64,000 bases of DNA from Palleronia rufa (GTDB lineage Bacteria; Pseudomonadota; Alphaproteobacteria; Rhodobacterales; Rhodobacteraceae), in assembly GCF_000743715.1 (NCBI RefSeq), contig NZ_JQEY01000001.1, forward strand, positions 245,406-309,405, read 5' to 3'. Both the position numbers and the translations under genes were made by a program. Under the pieces are notes generated by a model. That model was not told the DNA's origin and made no database searches. It was given only the letters and a program-made list of their open reading frames with translations. The stretch's first letter is position 1. Each line of letters starts with the position of its first letter. Shown here one piece after another: positions 38,350-47,329 of the stretch.

Positions 38350-40832
38350 GGAAGAATCTCCTGTGGGGTATCGAGTCGGGCCGGCGCGGCGGATTCCGGC
38401 CGGTCGGCAAGATTGGTGAGGTTGGGGATCAGCTCGACCGCCCACTCGACGCCGCGCTCGCGCAGCCATGCGGCGAGGAAACCATCGCGGCCGTGCTCCG
38501 CAACGATCTGCGCAATGAGGGTCTGGTCGGATTTGGCGGATGCGGCGCAGAGGGCGAGGCCGACTTCGGACAGGCCCAGCTCGAACAGGCGGTTGCCCCT
38601 GCGGCTTTGGCAGTAATAATCCCGCTTGGGCGTGGCCCTTGCGAGGATTTCGATCTGCCTGTCATTGAGGCCGAAGCGGCGATAGATGGCCGCGATCTGC
38701 GGCTCGATGGCGCGCTCGTTCGGCAGCAGGAGCCGCGTCGGGCAGCTCTCGATGATAGCGGGCGCGATGTTGCTGCCGTCGATGTCGGACAGGCTTTGCG
38801 TGGCGAAGATGACGCTGGCGTTCTTCTTGCGCAGCGTCTTCAGCCATTCGCGGAGCTGGCCGGCGAATCCCTCGTCGTCGAGCGCAAGCCAGCCTTCATC
38901 GATGATGAGCAGCGTGGGGCGGCCGTCGAGCCGGTCGCCGATGCGATGGAACAGGTAGGACAGAACGGCCGGGGCCGCGCCGGTGCCGACCAGCCCTTCG
39001 ATCTCGAACGCCTGCACGTCCGCCGATCCCAAATGCTCTGTCTCGGCGTCGAGCAACCGGCCATAGGCACCGCCGACGCAGAACGGCCGGAGCGCCTGTT
39101 TCAGATCGTTGGATTGCAACAGCACCGCAAGGCCGGTGATCGTGCGTTCTTCGACCGGCGCGGAGGCGAGCGAAGTCAGCGCCGTCCAAAGATACTCTTT
39201 GACCTCGGGCGTGATGGCGATGCCTTCGCGCATGAGGATGGTGGCAATCCAGTCCGCCGCCCATGCGCGTTCATAGGTGTCGTGGATGCGGGCCAGCGGC
39301 TGGAGCGAGACGGACGCCTCGGCCCCTTCTGTCAGCCCGCCGCCAAGGTCATGCCAGTCGCCGCCCATGGCGAGCGACGCGGCGCGGATGCTGCCGCCGA
39401 AGTCGAAGGCGAAGACTTGGCTGGCCTCGTAGCGGCGGAACTGGAGCGCCATGAGGGCGAGCAGCACGCTCTTGCCCGCGCCCGTGGGGCCGACGACAAG
39501 GGTGTGCCCTACGTCGCCGACATGCAAAGACAACCGGAACGGGGTTGAGCCTTCGGTCTTTCCAAAGAGCAAAGGGGGCGCACCGAAATGCTCGTCCCGT
39601 TCCGGCCCCGCCCACACCGCCGAAAGCGGGATCATGTGGGCGAGATTCAAAGTGCTGATGGGCGATTGCCTGACATTCGCGTAGGCGTGTCCGGGCAGGC
39701 TGCCGAGCCATGCGTCAACCGCGTTGACGCTCTCGGGCATGGCGGTGAAGTCGCGGCCCTGAACGATCTTCTCGACCAGGCGCAGCTTCTCGTCGGCAAG
39801 GCGCGGGTCGGCATCCCATACGGTGACGGTCGCTGTGACGTAGGCCATGCCCGCCACGTCCGCCCCAAGCTCCTGCAACGCCATGTCGGCGTCGAGCGCC
39901 TTGTTCGCGGCGTCAGTGTCCACAAGGGCGGACGCCTCGTTGGTCATCACCTCTTTCAGAATCGCGGCGACGCTCTTGCGCTTGGCGAACCATTGGCGGC
40001 GGATGCGGGTCAGGAGCTTTGTGGCGTCCACTTTGTCCAGCAGGATCGCGCGCGTGCTCCACCTGTAGGGGAACGGCAGCCGGTTCATCTCGTCGAGCAG
40101 GCCAGGCGTCGTCGCGGTCGGGAAACCTACGATGGTCAGGACGCGCAGATGCGCGTCGCCAAGGCGCGGCTCCAGCCCGCCCGTCAAGGGCTGATCGGCC
40201 AGCAGCGCGTCGAGGTGCATGGGCACCTCGGGCACGCGCACACGGTGGCGATTGGTCGATATGGTCGAATGGAGGTAGGTCAGCGTCTCCCCGTCATCGA
40301 GCCAGCGGCACTCCGGCATGAATCCGTCGAGCAGCGCCAGCACGCGATCGGTGCGATCGATGAAGGCGCGCAGGACCTCCCACGGGTTCACGCCGGATTG
40401 CTCGCGACCCTCGTAGAGCCAGCTTTCCGCGCGGGCGGCTTCCTCGGCCGGGGGCAGCCAGAGGAAGGTCAGGAAATAGCCGGACACGAAATGCGTGCCG
40501 GCTTCTTCGAAACCCGCTTTGCGCTCTGCATCGACCAGCGCCGAGGCGGCGTCGGGAAAGGCGCTGTCGGGATAGGTCGCGGCCTCGCTGCGCTGCGCCT
40601 CAACGAAGATGCTCCAGCCGGAGCCGAGACGGCGCACGGCGTTGTTGATGCGACCGGCGACGGCGACTAGCTCGGCGGCGACGGCGGAATCCAGATCGGG
40701 ACCGCGAAACTTCGCGGTGCGCTGGAACGATCCGTCTTTGTTGAGCACGACACCCTGACCGACCAGCGCCGCCCAGGGCAGATAGTCGGCGAGGCGCGCG
40801 GCGGTGCGGCGGTATTCGGCAAGGTTCATCAT
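38346..40832 (-). CDS. trbE: TrbE/VirB4-like ATPase
   Basis: An 828-residue conjugation ATPase. The N-terminal CagE/TrbE domain covers about 1-300. The P-loop GPTGAGKSVLL lies near residue 450 and the Walker B TLLIIDEGWLALDD near 645. It powers pilus biogenesis at the inner membrane. I chose the first of two ATG codons, at 40832, because GGGGAG sits seven bases upstream. The frame remains open 57 codons further, overlapping trbD. Confidence 0.94.
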   Translation of the reverse strand: MMNLAEYRRTAARLADYLPWAALVGQGVVLNKDGSFQRTAKFRGPDLDSAVAAELVAVAGRINNAVRRLGSGWSIFVEAQRSEAATYPDSAFPDAASALVDAERKAGFEEAGTHFVSGYFLTFLWLPPAEEAARAESWLYEGREQSGVNPWEVLRAFIDRTDRVLALLDGFMPECRWLDDGETLTYLHSTISTNRHRVRVPEVPMHLDALLADQPLTGGLEPRLGDAHLRVLTIVGFPTATTPGLLDEMNRLPFPYRWSTRAILLDKVDATKLLTRIRRQWFAKRKSVAAILKEVMTNEASALVDTDAANKALDADMALQELGADVAGMAYVTATVTVWDADPRLADEKLRLVEKIVQGRDFTAMPESVNAVDAWLGSLPGHAYANVRQSPISTLNLAHMIPLSAVWAGPERDEHFGAPPLLFGKTEGSTPFRLSLHVGDVGHTLVVGPTGAGKSVLLALMALQFRRYEASQVFAFDFGGSIRAASLAMGGDWHDLGGGLTEGAEASVSLQPLARIHDTYERAWAADWIATILMREGIAITPEVKEYLWTALTSLASAPVEERTITGLAVLLQSNDLKQALRPFCVGGAYGRLLDAETEHLGSADVQAFEIEGLVGTGAAPAVLSYLFHRIGDRLDGRPTLLIIDEGWLALDDEGFAGQLREWLKTLRKKNASVIFATQSLSDIDGSNIAPAIIESCPTRLLLPNERAIEPQIAAIYRRFGLNDRQIEILARATPKRDYYCQSRRGNRLFELGLSEVGLALCAASAKSDQTLIAQIVAEHGRDGFLAAWLRERGVEWAVELIPNLTNLADRPESAAPARLDTPQEILP

Positions 40833-40845
40833 GGATGGGCTCCCC

Positions 40846-41127
40846 TCAGACCGCCAGAAAAGCCGGGATGCGCAGATGCCGCCGCCCGACTTCGACGAAT
40901 TGGGGATCGCGCTTCGCCGCCCATACCGCCGCGAAATGCCCGATGGCCCATATGGCGATGCCGACCAGCCAGAGGCGCAGGCCGAGACCCACGGCCCCGG
41001 CAAGCGTCCCGTTCATGATGGCGATGCTTCTCGGAGCGCCGCCGAGCAGGATATGCTCGGTCAACGCCCGGTGGACCGGGATCGAGAATCCCGGCACCGC
41101 GTCCAGTTGTTCGAGACCGCCCGCCAT
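40846..41127 (-). CDS. trbD: TrbD/VirB3-like small membrane protein
   Basis: A 93-residue VirB3 homologue. The segment FSIPVHRALTEHILLGGAPR is the conserved N-terminal part; a hydrophobic hairpin (about 40-70) follows. It associates with the TrbE ATPase, whose gene follows after 13 bases. The ATG shares one base with the trbC stop. Confidence 0.88.
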   Translation of the reverse strand: MAGGLEQLDAVPGFSIPVHRALTEHILLGGAPRSIAIMNGTLAGAVGLGLRLWLVGIAIWAIGHFAAVWAAKRDPQFVEVGRRHLRIPAFLAV

Positions 41128-41459
41128 CAGACGAGCGCCCCGCCGCCGAACGAGAAGAACGACAGGAAGAAGCTCGATGCGGCGAACGCGATGGACAGGC
41201 CGAACACGATCTGGATCAGGCGACGGAAACCGCCGCTGGTGTCGCCGAAGGCCAGCGTCAGGCCGGTCACGATGATGATGATGACGGCGATGATCTTGGC
41301 GACCGGCCCCTCGATGGATTCGAGGATGGATTGGAGCGGCGCTTCCCACGGCATCGACGATCCCGAGGCATGGGCGGCCGGAGCCATGAAGAGGCCGACA
41401 TAGGTGAAGGTCGCGGCCGTGGCGACGTGGCGGCGGATGCGCATGGTATGACGGATCAT
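41127..41459 (-). CDS. trbC: TrbC/VirB2-like pilin
   Basis: A 110-residue pilin precursor. It has a signal peptide (VATAATFTYVGLFMAPAAHA, cleavage after about 31) and two hydrophobic helices, ISESI-like VAKIIAVIIIIVTGLTLAFG and LIQIVFGLSIAFAASSFFLS. Conjugative pilins of this class are often cyclised. It overlaps trbB by four bases. Confidence 0.9.
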   Translation of the reverse strand: MIRHTMRIRRHVATAATFTYVGLFMAPAAHASGSSMPWEAPLQSILESIEGPVAKIIAVIIIIVTGLTLAFGDTSGGFRRLIQIVFGLSIAFAASSFFLSFFSFGGGALV

Positions 41460-42451
41460 TCGGGGTCTCCAGTTCTGGTGGGGGTTGCCAAGGGGCTGAG
41501 ATGCGTGATGCGGTAGTCGCCGTCCGGCCCCAGCCCTTCGACGCGGGCGAGTTCGGCCAGCCGGCGCGCGGAACCGCGCCCGGAAAGGACGGCAACAAGG
41601 TCAATGGTTTCCGCGATCAGGGCGCGCGGGACGGTGACGACAGCCTCTTGAATGAGCTGTTCAAGCCGGCGCAGCGCGCCAATGCCGGTGCCTGCGTGGA
41701 TGGTGCCAATCCCGCCCGGGTGGCCCGTGCCCCATGCTTTGAGCAGATCGAGGGCTTCCGATCCGCGCACCTCGCCGATGGGGATGCGGTCGGGGCGCAG
41801 GCGCAGCGAGGAACGGACCAGATCGGAAAGCGTCGCCACGCCGTCTTTCGTCCGCATAGCGACAAGGTTGGGCGCGGCGCATTGCAGCTCGCGAGTGTCC
41901 TCGATGATGACGACACGATCCGCGCCCTTGGCGACTTCGGCCAGAAGCGCGTTGGTCAGTGTGGTCTTGCCGGTGCTGGTGCCGCCCGCCACGAGGATGT
42001 TGGCGCGGGATGCGACGGCCGCGCGTAGCGTTTCCGCCTGATCGGCGGACATGATGCCGGCGGACACATAGTCGTCGAGCGTGAACACCGCGACGGCGGG
42101 CTTGCGGATGGCGAAGGCCGGCGAGGAAACCACCGGGGGAAGCAAGCCTTCAAAGCGTTCGCCGCTCTCGGGAAGCTCGGCCGAAACGCGGGGACTGCGG
42201 GCATGAACCTCGACGCCGACATGGTGTGCGACCAGGCGCACGATGCGCTCGCCATCGGCCGGCGGCATCGTTTCGCCCGTATCCGCCAATCCTTCGGACA
42301 GCCGGTCGATCCAGATGCGGCCATCCGGGTTCAGCATGACCTCGACCACGGCCGGGTCTTCCAGAAACCGGGCAATGGCCGGGCCGAGCGCCGTGCGCAG
42401 CATCCGCGCGCCGCGCTGGATCGCCTCCGGTCTGTGATGTGTGGCAGTCAT
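41456..42451 (-). CDS. trbB: TrbB/VirB11-like secretion ATPase
   Basis: A 331-residue hexameric ATPase that switches the type IV system between pilus building and DNA transfer. The P-loop [10 protein letters not shown] is at 156-165, the Asp box [11 protein letters not shown] near 187 and the His box [12 protein letters not shown] near 235. It opens the trbB-I gene run. The frame is open 15 codons more, but the ATG at 42451 gives the family start [11 protein letters not shown] 20-base sequence shared with the traG leader lies 118 bases upstream. Confidence 0.93.
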   Translation of the reverse strand: MTATHHRPEAIQRGARMLRTALGPAIARFLEDPAVVEVMLNPDGRIWIDRLSEGLADTGETMPPADGERIVRLVAHHVGVEVHARSPRVSAELPESGERFEGLLPPVVSSPAFAIRKPAVAVFTLDDYVSAGIMSADQAETLRAAVASRANILVAGGTSTGKTTLTNALLAEVAKGADRVVIIEDTRELQCAAPNLVAMRTKDGVATLSDLVRSSLRLRPDRIPIGEVRGSEALDLLKAWGTGHPGGIGTIHAGTGIGALRRLEQLIQEAVVTVPRALIAETIDLVAVLSGRGSARRLAELARVEGLGPDGDYRITHLSPLATPTRTGDPE

Positions 42452-42568
42452 GTCGGCCCCGCTTTCGACGGGGCGCACGACAGTCGGTCCCCGCATCGGG
42501 GTCGATTAAAAGAACCTGATTTTTGGCCGACTCAACAACTATTTACGCGCGTGCGGCCACCGGCGGTG

Positions 42569-42588
42569 ATCGGCGGCAAATAGGACGG
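42569..42588 (-). repeat. 20-base repeat upstream of trbB (copy 1)
   Basis: ATCGGCGGCAAATAGGACGG on the plus strand, identical to 45148-45167. It lies about 118 bases upstream of the trbB start, after the CopG-like gene. A common regulator or promoter element is likely. Confidence 0.7.
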
Positions 42589-42597
42589 TTTGAAAAT

Positions 42598-43059
42598 TCA
42601 GGGTCGGTCGCTATCGGGGTCGGACGGCCGCTGCGCGGGACTGTCCCCAAGCGAATCGACATCGCGCGACAGCTCCTTGAGGAACCTGTCTCCGGTGGCG
42701 AGGCGCTTGCCGAGGGTCTGAATGAAGCCCTCGAACCGTTCCACGCCTTTCGCGCGGGCGGACGATTGCCCGGTGTCGGAGATCGGCGGCGTGATCGTCA
42801 ACCAGAACTGGACGAACAGCGAAAGCGTCTCGCCGAGCACGGCGAGATCTTCGTCGAGCCCGTCCATCTGTCGGCCGAGCCTGTCCAGGCGGCGCGTCAT
42901 GGCCGCCTCCAGCCGATCCGCTGCGTCGCCGGACAGGAAGGAAGCGACGGACGCCTCCACGATGGCGGATTTGGAGACATTGCGGCGCAGCGCCAGCATC
43001 TCGACCTGTTGCAGCAATTCGGGATCGAAATAGACGTTCATGCGGGTTCGTGTGGCCAT
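42598..43059 (-). CDS. CopG/ribbon-helix-helix domain protein between traG and trbB
   Basis: A 153-residue protein. The N-terminal MATRTRMNVYFDPELLQQVE and NVSKSAIVEASVASFL form a ribbon-helix-helix (residues about 5-45). A long helical region follows, with LDRLGRQMDGLDEDLAVLGE and FVQFWLTITPP. CopG-like genes occur in this place in Tn4371-like modules and may repress conjugation genes. GAGGA is eight bases before the ATG. It is 11 bases from the traG stop. Confidence 0.8.
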   Translation of the reverse strand: MATRTRMNVYFDPELLQQVEMLALRRNVSKSAIVEASVASFLSGDAADRLEAAMTRRLDRLGRQMDGLDEDLAVLGETLSLFVQFWLTITPPISDTGQSSARAKGVERFEGFIQTLGKRLATGDRFLKELSRDVDSLGDSPAQRPSDPDSDRP

Positions 43060-43070
43060 GGGAGGGTTCC

Positions 43071-45050
43071 TCAAAGCTCGATCCCGTCATCGGGGTTCAT
43101 CGACGCCTGCCGGGCGACCGCGCGCATGCGCTGACGCAGGGCGCGGGCTTTGGCCGCGTCCAGGTCCGGTTCGTCGTCAAGGATGTCGAACTCCCGCGCC
43201 GGAGACGGCGGCGGAACGATTTCCTCATGCTCGGGCAATTCCGGTTCACGGCGGATGCCGGCATTGGCCGGATCGCCTTCCGTTCCGCTAGCCATGGACT
43301 GGGCATCGCCCTTCTGCGCGACCAACCGGCTCGACCAATCATCGGATGACGGGTTCGTGGCGGGACCGGCCGCCGGATCGGGTGGGGTCAGGAGGCGTTC
43401 AGTGAACCGCGAATCCTCGAAGTAGCGCGCCTTGGTGGCGCGGATCGGCGGCGTGCCCGCGACCATGACGATTTCATCGGTGGGCGGAAGCTGCATGATC
43501 TCGCCCGGCGTCATCAATGGCCGAGCCGTCTCCTGCCGGGACACCATGAGATGCCCGAGCCAGGGCGCGAGGCGATGGCCGGCATAGTTGGTGGAATCGC
43601 GCAACTCGGTCGCGGTGCCGAGAGCGTCGCTCACCCGCTTGGCCGTCCGTTCGTCATTGGTGGCGAAGCTGACGCGGACATGGCAGTTGTCGAGGATCGA
43701 ATTGTTCTGGCCGTAGGCGCGCTCGATCTGGTTGAGGCTCTGCGCGATCAGGAAGGATTTGAGGCCGTAGCCGGCCATGAACGCCAGGGCGCTCTCAAAG
43801 AAGTCGAGCCGGCCGAGCGCCGGAAACTCGTCCAGCATCAACAGCAGGCGGTGGCGCTTGCCGGAGGTGTTCAAGTCCTCGGTCAGCCGGCGGCCGATCT
43901 GGTTGAGGATCAGGCGGATGAGCGGTTTGGTGCGGTTGATGTCGGATGGCGGCACAACGAGGTAGAGGCTGACCGGCTCCTTGCTTTCGACCAGATCGGC
44001 AATGCGCCAGTCGCAGCGCGCCGTCACACGCGCCACCACGGGATCGCGGTAGAGGCCGAGAAACGACATGGCGGTGGAGAGCACGCCCGACCGTTCGTTC
44101 TCGGATTTGTTCAACAGCTCCCGCGCCGACGATGCGATGACGGGATGAACGCCGCTCGGCCCAAGATGCGGCGTGTCCATCATCGCGCGCAAGGTCGCCT
44201 CGACCGGGCGGCGCGGATCGGACAGGAAGCTGGCGACGCCCGCCAACGTCTTGTCCTTCTCGGCATAGAGAACATGCAGGATCGCGCCGACAAGCAGGGA
44301 ATGGGAGGTCTTTTCCCAATGGTTTCTTTTGTCGAGGCTGCCTTCGGGATCGACCAGAATATCCGCGATATTCTGCACGTCCCTGACTTCCCACTCGCCC
44401 TGTCGCACCTCCAGCAACGGATTGTAGGCCGACGACTTCGCGTTGGTCGGATCGAACAGCAGGACGCGGCCGTGCTTTGCGCGAAAGCCGGCTGTCAGCG
44501 TCCAGTTCTCCCCCTTTATGTCGTGGACGATGCAGCTTCCCGGCCAGGTCAGGAGCGTGGGCACCACGAGGCCGACGCCCTTGCCGCTGCGCGTCGGGGC
44601 GAAGCAAAGGACATGCTCGGGACCGTCGTGGCGCAGATAGTCGCGTTCGTAGCGGCCGAGCAGGACGCCATCGGGGCCGAGCAATCCGGCCGCGCGGATT
44701 TCCTTGTCCTCCGCCCATCGCGCTGATCCGTAGGTGGCGACGTTCTTCGCCTCCCGCGCGCGGATGATCGACATAAAGATGGCGGCGGCGATGGCAATGA
44801 AGCCGCCGGACGCGGCGATGATCGCACCTTCGACGAAGATCGCGGGCGCATAGGCGTCGAAGGAAAACCACCACCAGAAGAAGGCTGGCGGGTAATAGAC
44901 CGGCAGACCCGCCAGCTCGAACCACGGTGCTCCAAGCTGCGGCTGGAAGCCGAGGCGAAAGGCGACCCATTGCGTCGCCGCCCAGGTCATCACCAGAACG
45001 ATGGTGAAGACGATAGCAATCTGACCCCAAAGGATTCGGCCTCCGCGCAT
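43071..45050 (-). CDS. traG: TraG/VirD4 coupling protein
   Basis: A 659-residue type IV coupling ATPase that brings the relaxosome to the channel. Membrane helices span about 9-30 and 70-95. The P-loop is PTRSGKGVGLVVP at 152-164 and the Walker B is LLLMLDEFPALG near 408. The C-terminal tail is acidic and disordered (PELPEHEEIVPPP). No relaxase gene accompanies it in the window. A 20-base repeat at 45148-45167 lies about 98 bases before its ATG. Confidence 0.94.
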   Translation of the reverse strand: MRGGRILWGQIAIVFTIVLVMTWAATQWVAFRLGFQPQLGAPWFELAGLPVYYPPAFFWWWFSFDAYAPAIFVEGAIIAASGGFIAIAAAIFMSIIRAREAKNVATYGSARWAEDKEIRAAGLLGPDGVLLGRYERDYLRHDGPEHVLCFAPTRSGKGVGLVVPTLLTWPGSCIVHDIKGENWTLTAGFRAKHGRVLLFDPTNAKSSAYNPLLEVRQGEWEVRDVQNIADILVDPEGSLDKRNHWEKTSHSLLVGAILHVLYAEKDKTLAGVASFLSDPRRPVEATLRAMMDTPHLGPSGVHPVIASSARELLNKSENERSGVLSTAMSFLGLYRDPVVARVTARCDWRIADLVESKEPVSLYLVVPPSDINRTKPLIRLILNQIGRRLTEDLNTSGKRHRLLLMLDEFPALGRLDFFESALAFMAGYGLKSFLIAQSLNQIERAYGQNNSILDNCHVRVSFATNDERTAKRVSDALGTATELRDSTNYAGHRLAPWLGHLMVSRQETARPLMTPGEIMQLPPTDEIVMVAGTPPIRATKARYFEDSRFTERLLTPPDPAAGPATNPSSDDWSSRLVAQKGDAQSMASGTEGDPANAGIRREPELPEHEEIVPPPSPAREFDILDDEPDLDAAKARALRQRMRAVARQASMNPDDGIEL

Positions 45051-45147
45051 ACGGGCTCCAGTCGGACAAAGAGACGGAGCCGATCAGAGAATAGGCAAAT
45101 CCACTACAGGCAACAGGAAAACGGATACGGGAGGGCTGCCGGATACT

Positions 45148-45167
45148 ATCGGCGGCAAATAGGACGG
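45148..45167 (-). repeat. 20-base repeat upstream of traG (copy 2)
   Basis: Identical to 42569-42588 and in the same orientation, about 98 bases upstream of the traG start. It sits beside the 3' end of the broken LysR gene, which suggests that it belongs to the conjugation module and not to the cargo. Confidence 0.7.
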
Positions 45168-45173
45168 GTCACG

Positions 45174-46023
45174 TCATTGCGGGCGCTCGCGCGGCTCATT
45201 CTGGATGCCACCCGGAGCCGAATCGCAGATGCGTCCCAGCTTGCCCGCGAGGACCAGCATGTTGCGGATGGCCGGGCTTTGGTTGAACGGCGACCAGATG
45301 GCCGAGAACGAAACCGGCTCCGGGCCCCACACCGAAGCGCTGAATCGAGGGCGGCGGCAAGCGCCCGGCGAGGCGCAGGATGATATGGTCGTGGACCTGC
45401 GGGCCGGTGCTGTCATAGCGCACGAGAAAGGTCTCTCCCGCCAGATCAGGCCATGTGACGGTCGACTGCCCAGCGAGCGGATGCCGTTCCGGCAGCACCG
45501 CCACCAGCGGCTCGGTCCAAATGCGCCGGGAATGGAAATCGGGCAACTCGGCCGGGCCGGCGACGAACGCCAGGTCCAGAAGGTCGGAGCGAAGCTGGAT
45601 CACCGCATCGCGGGCCGTGCTTTCGGTGATCTCGACTGCGATGCCCGGATGGGTCTCCCGATATTGTGCGATGAGTTCCGCGAGGAAGCTGCGCGGGATA
45701 AGGGCGTGGATGCCGAGACGCAGGCGACCGCACTCGCCCGAGGCGGCCAAGCCGGCGGTCTTCACCGCATGGTCGAGTTGATCGACGCCCGCTGATACTT
45801 GCTCGATAAAGCGATGACCTGCATCGGTTAGCCGGACGCCGCGTGCGTGACGCTCGAACAGAAGGATGCCTAGGTCTTCCTCTAAGGTTTTCACACGGGT
45901 GCTGACAGTCGAAACGCTGACACCCAGCGCGTTAGCAGCGTGACGGAAGTTCAGATATTCGGCAACGGCGAGTGTGTGGATGAGCGACACAAGGGGAATG
46001 CGTGATCCCAGCCGGGAAGGCAT
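45174..46023 (-). pseudogene. LysR family regulator with internal deletion and frameshift
   Basis: The DNA-binding domain (LAVAEYLNFRHAANALGVSV, VSTRVKTLEEDLGILLFERH) and most of the effector domain are intact down to HDHIILRLAGRLPPPSIQRF. Immediately after, the frame becomes unrelated. In the neighbouring frame EPVSFSAIWSPFNQSPAIRN gives the normal C-terminus and ends at 45174. About 40 codons between are missing, so a deletion shifted the frame. The open frame ending at 45196 is chimeric. The normal start is the ATG at 46023. Function is probably lost, although a DNA-binding fragment could persist. Confidence 0.7.
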
Positions 46024-46097
46024 ACCCGATCGACTATCTAAAGTCAGCGTCAAACGCCGTCTCCGTCGCATCGCTAACTGCCCCCTGTCATCCGGCG

Positions 46098-46138
46098 GCA
46101 GTCTTGGCCTTGGCCGGGAGAGAAAAGGCCAAGACTGC
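46098..46138. repeat. Perfect 14-base inverted repeat
   Basis: GCAGTCTTGGCCTT at 46098-46111 pairs exactly with AAGGCCAAGACTGC at 46125-46138 across a 13-base loop. No T-run follows on either strand. It lies between the arsP stop and the LysR relic, so it could act as a transcript barrier or 3' stabiliser, or be a scar of a mobile element. Confidence 0.6.
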
Positions 46139-46184
46139 GAAAGGTATCCAAGTGGTTTGAGGACTTAATCATCTCTGATCTAAG

Positions 46185-47225
46185 TCAGAAAAACAGGTAG
46201 GTCGCGTAGCCTGCGATCATCGCCATGGCGAAGATGACCCCGACGAATGCCACGAGAAGCTTCATCGTGAAGAGGGAGCGCAGCAGGATGAGTTCGGTCA
46301 AACTGGCCCCGGCGCTTCCGATGATCAGTGCAAGGACGGTCCCTGCGCCCACTCCTTTCGCCATAAGAGCCCCGGCGAGCGGTATGACCGCCTCTGCGCG
46401 GATATACAGCGGCACGCCAATGACGGCGGCAACAGGAATAGCGAACGGATTGTCCGGACCGGCATACTGCTCAAGCAGAGCGGTCGGCATGAATCCGTAG
46501 ATCAAGCTGCCGAGCGCAATGCCGACGAGCAGAGAGGGTAACACGTCGACGAAGTCGATCCATGCATCCCGCCACACACCGCTGTATTTTCCCGTCTCCT
46601 TCGTTCGGACGGAAGACTGGCTGTCACAGCAGCTGCCGGACGCAGGAGTGATCTTGATTGCGGTGTCGCCGCAGGCGCTTTCCGACCGAGAGCCGCAGCT
46701 ATCGGTTTTCGGACTTCCGCAATCCGGTACGGCCGGTGCAGCACCACACTGGCTTTGCGACGAGCCACATCCGCCGGTCTCTTTCGTTGCTGTGCGACGG
46801 ATATACCGCTCGAAACCGAACGCATGCATCAGCCATCCGGCACCCAGCGATACTGCAAGGGCGGCAATCACGTAGGTGGATGTGAGAGTCAGTCCGAACG
46901 TGGCCGCCAGCAAAACGACAACAACCGGGTTCAGGAGCGGGGAGGAGAAGAGAAACACCATCATCGGACCGAACCCGGCGCGCGCTCGGATCAAACCCTT
47001 CAGCATCGGAATGGTCGAACAACTGCAGAAGGGCGTGATTGCCCCAAGACCTGCGGCGAGGAGATAGCCGCGAGTACCGGTGGAGCTGAGCAACGCTTCC
47101 ACTTTGGCCGGGGGAATATGACGCTGGAGAACGCCAACCAGTGCACTGATCCCGATGAACAGAACCGAGAGTTCGACAGCGAGAAAGACGAACATGCCGA
47201 GGGTGTCTTGCAGTTGGGGTGACAT
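46185..47225 (-). CDS. arsP: ArsP-type permease (DUF318/SO_0444 family) with Cys-rich loop
   Basis: A 346-residue permease with about eight membrane helices in two halves. The first half has GAITPFCSCSTIPMLKG near 60-76, the hallmark of ArsP/SO_0444 permeases. A cytoplasmic loop (about 145-215) is rich in cysteine: GGCGSSQSQCG, DSCGSRSESACG and SCCDSQ. ArsP exports trivalent organoarsenicals; SO_0444 relatives handle copper or zinc. The loop suggests metal or metalloid binding. It is divergent from an arsR gene with matching operators, so it is probably derepressed by arsenic or a similar soft metal. Confidence 0.8.
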   Translation of the reverse strand: MSPQLQDTLGMFVFLAVELSVLFIGISALVGVLQRHIPPAKVEALLSSTGTRGYLLAAGLGAITPFCSCSTIPMLKGLIRARAGFGPMMVFLFSSPLLNPVVVVLLAATFGLTLTSTYVIAALAVSLGAGWLMHAFGFERYIRRTATKETGGCGSSQSQCGAAPAVPDCGSPKTDSCGSRSESACGDTAIKITPASGSCCDSQSSVRTKETGKYSGVWRDAWIDFVDVLPSLLVGIALGSLIYGFMPTALLEQYAGPDNPFAIPVAAVIGVPLYIRAEAVIPLAGALMAKGVGAGTVLALIIGSAGASLTELILLRSLFTMKLLVAFVGVIFAMAMIAGYATYLFF

Positions 47226-47238
47226 TATGAAACCATCC

Positions 47239-47254
47239 TTCTAGATATGTCGAA
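47239..47254. promoter_or_regulatory. ArsR operator, arsP-proximal copy
   Basis: TTCTAGATATGTCGAA, an imperfect palindrome, lies 13 bases upstream of the arsP start. A second copy sits 60 bases away beside arsR. Symmetry and placement fit ArsR/SmtB binding. Confidence 0.6.
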
Positions 47255-47298
47255 ATTTCCACTGATCTAGTTGCTTATCGCGCTCGGGTCAACCATAT

Positions 47299-47314
47299 TT
47301 CTAGAGGTCTCGAA
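47299..47314. promoter_or_regulatory. ArsR operator, arsR-proximal copy
   Basis: TTCTAGAGGTCTCGAA, sharing 13 of 16 bases with the copy at 47239, ends 15 bases before the arsR ATG. The two copies would let one repressor silence both divergent promoters. Confidence 0.6.
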
Positions 47315-47329
47315 TTAATGGAGGACGGT

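Noticed and set aside
38268-40670. Long plus-strand open frames opposite trbE.
   Set aside because: Antisense shadows of trbE without known motifs or ribosome sites.
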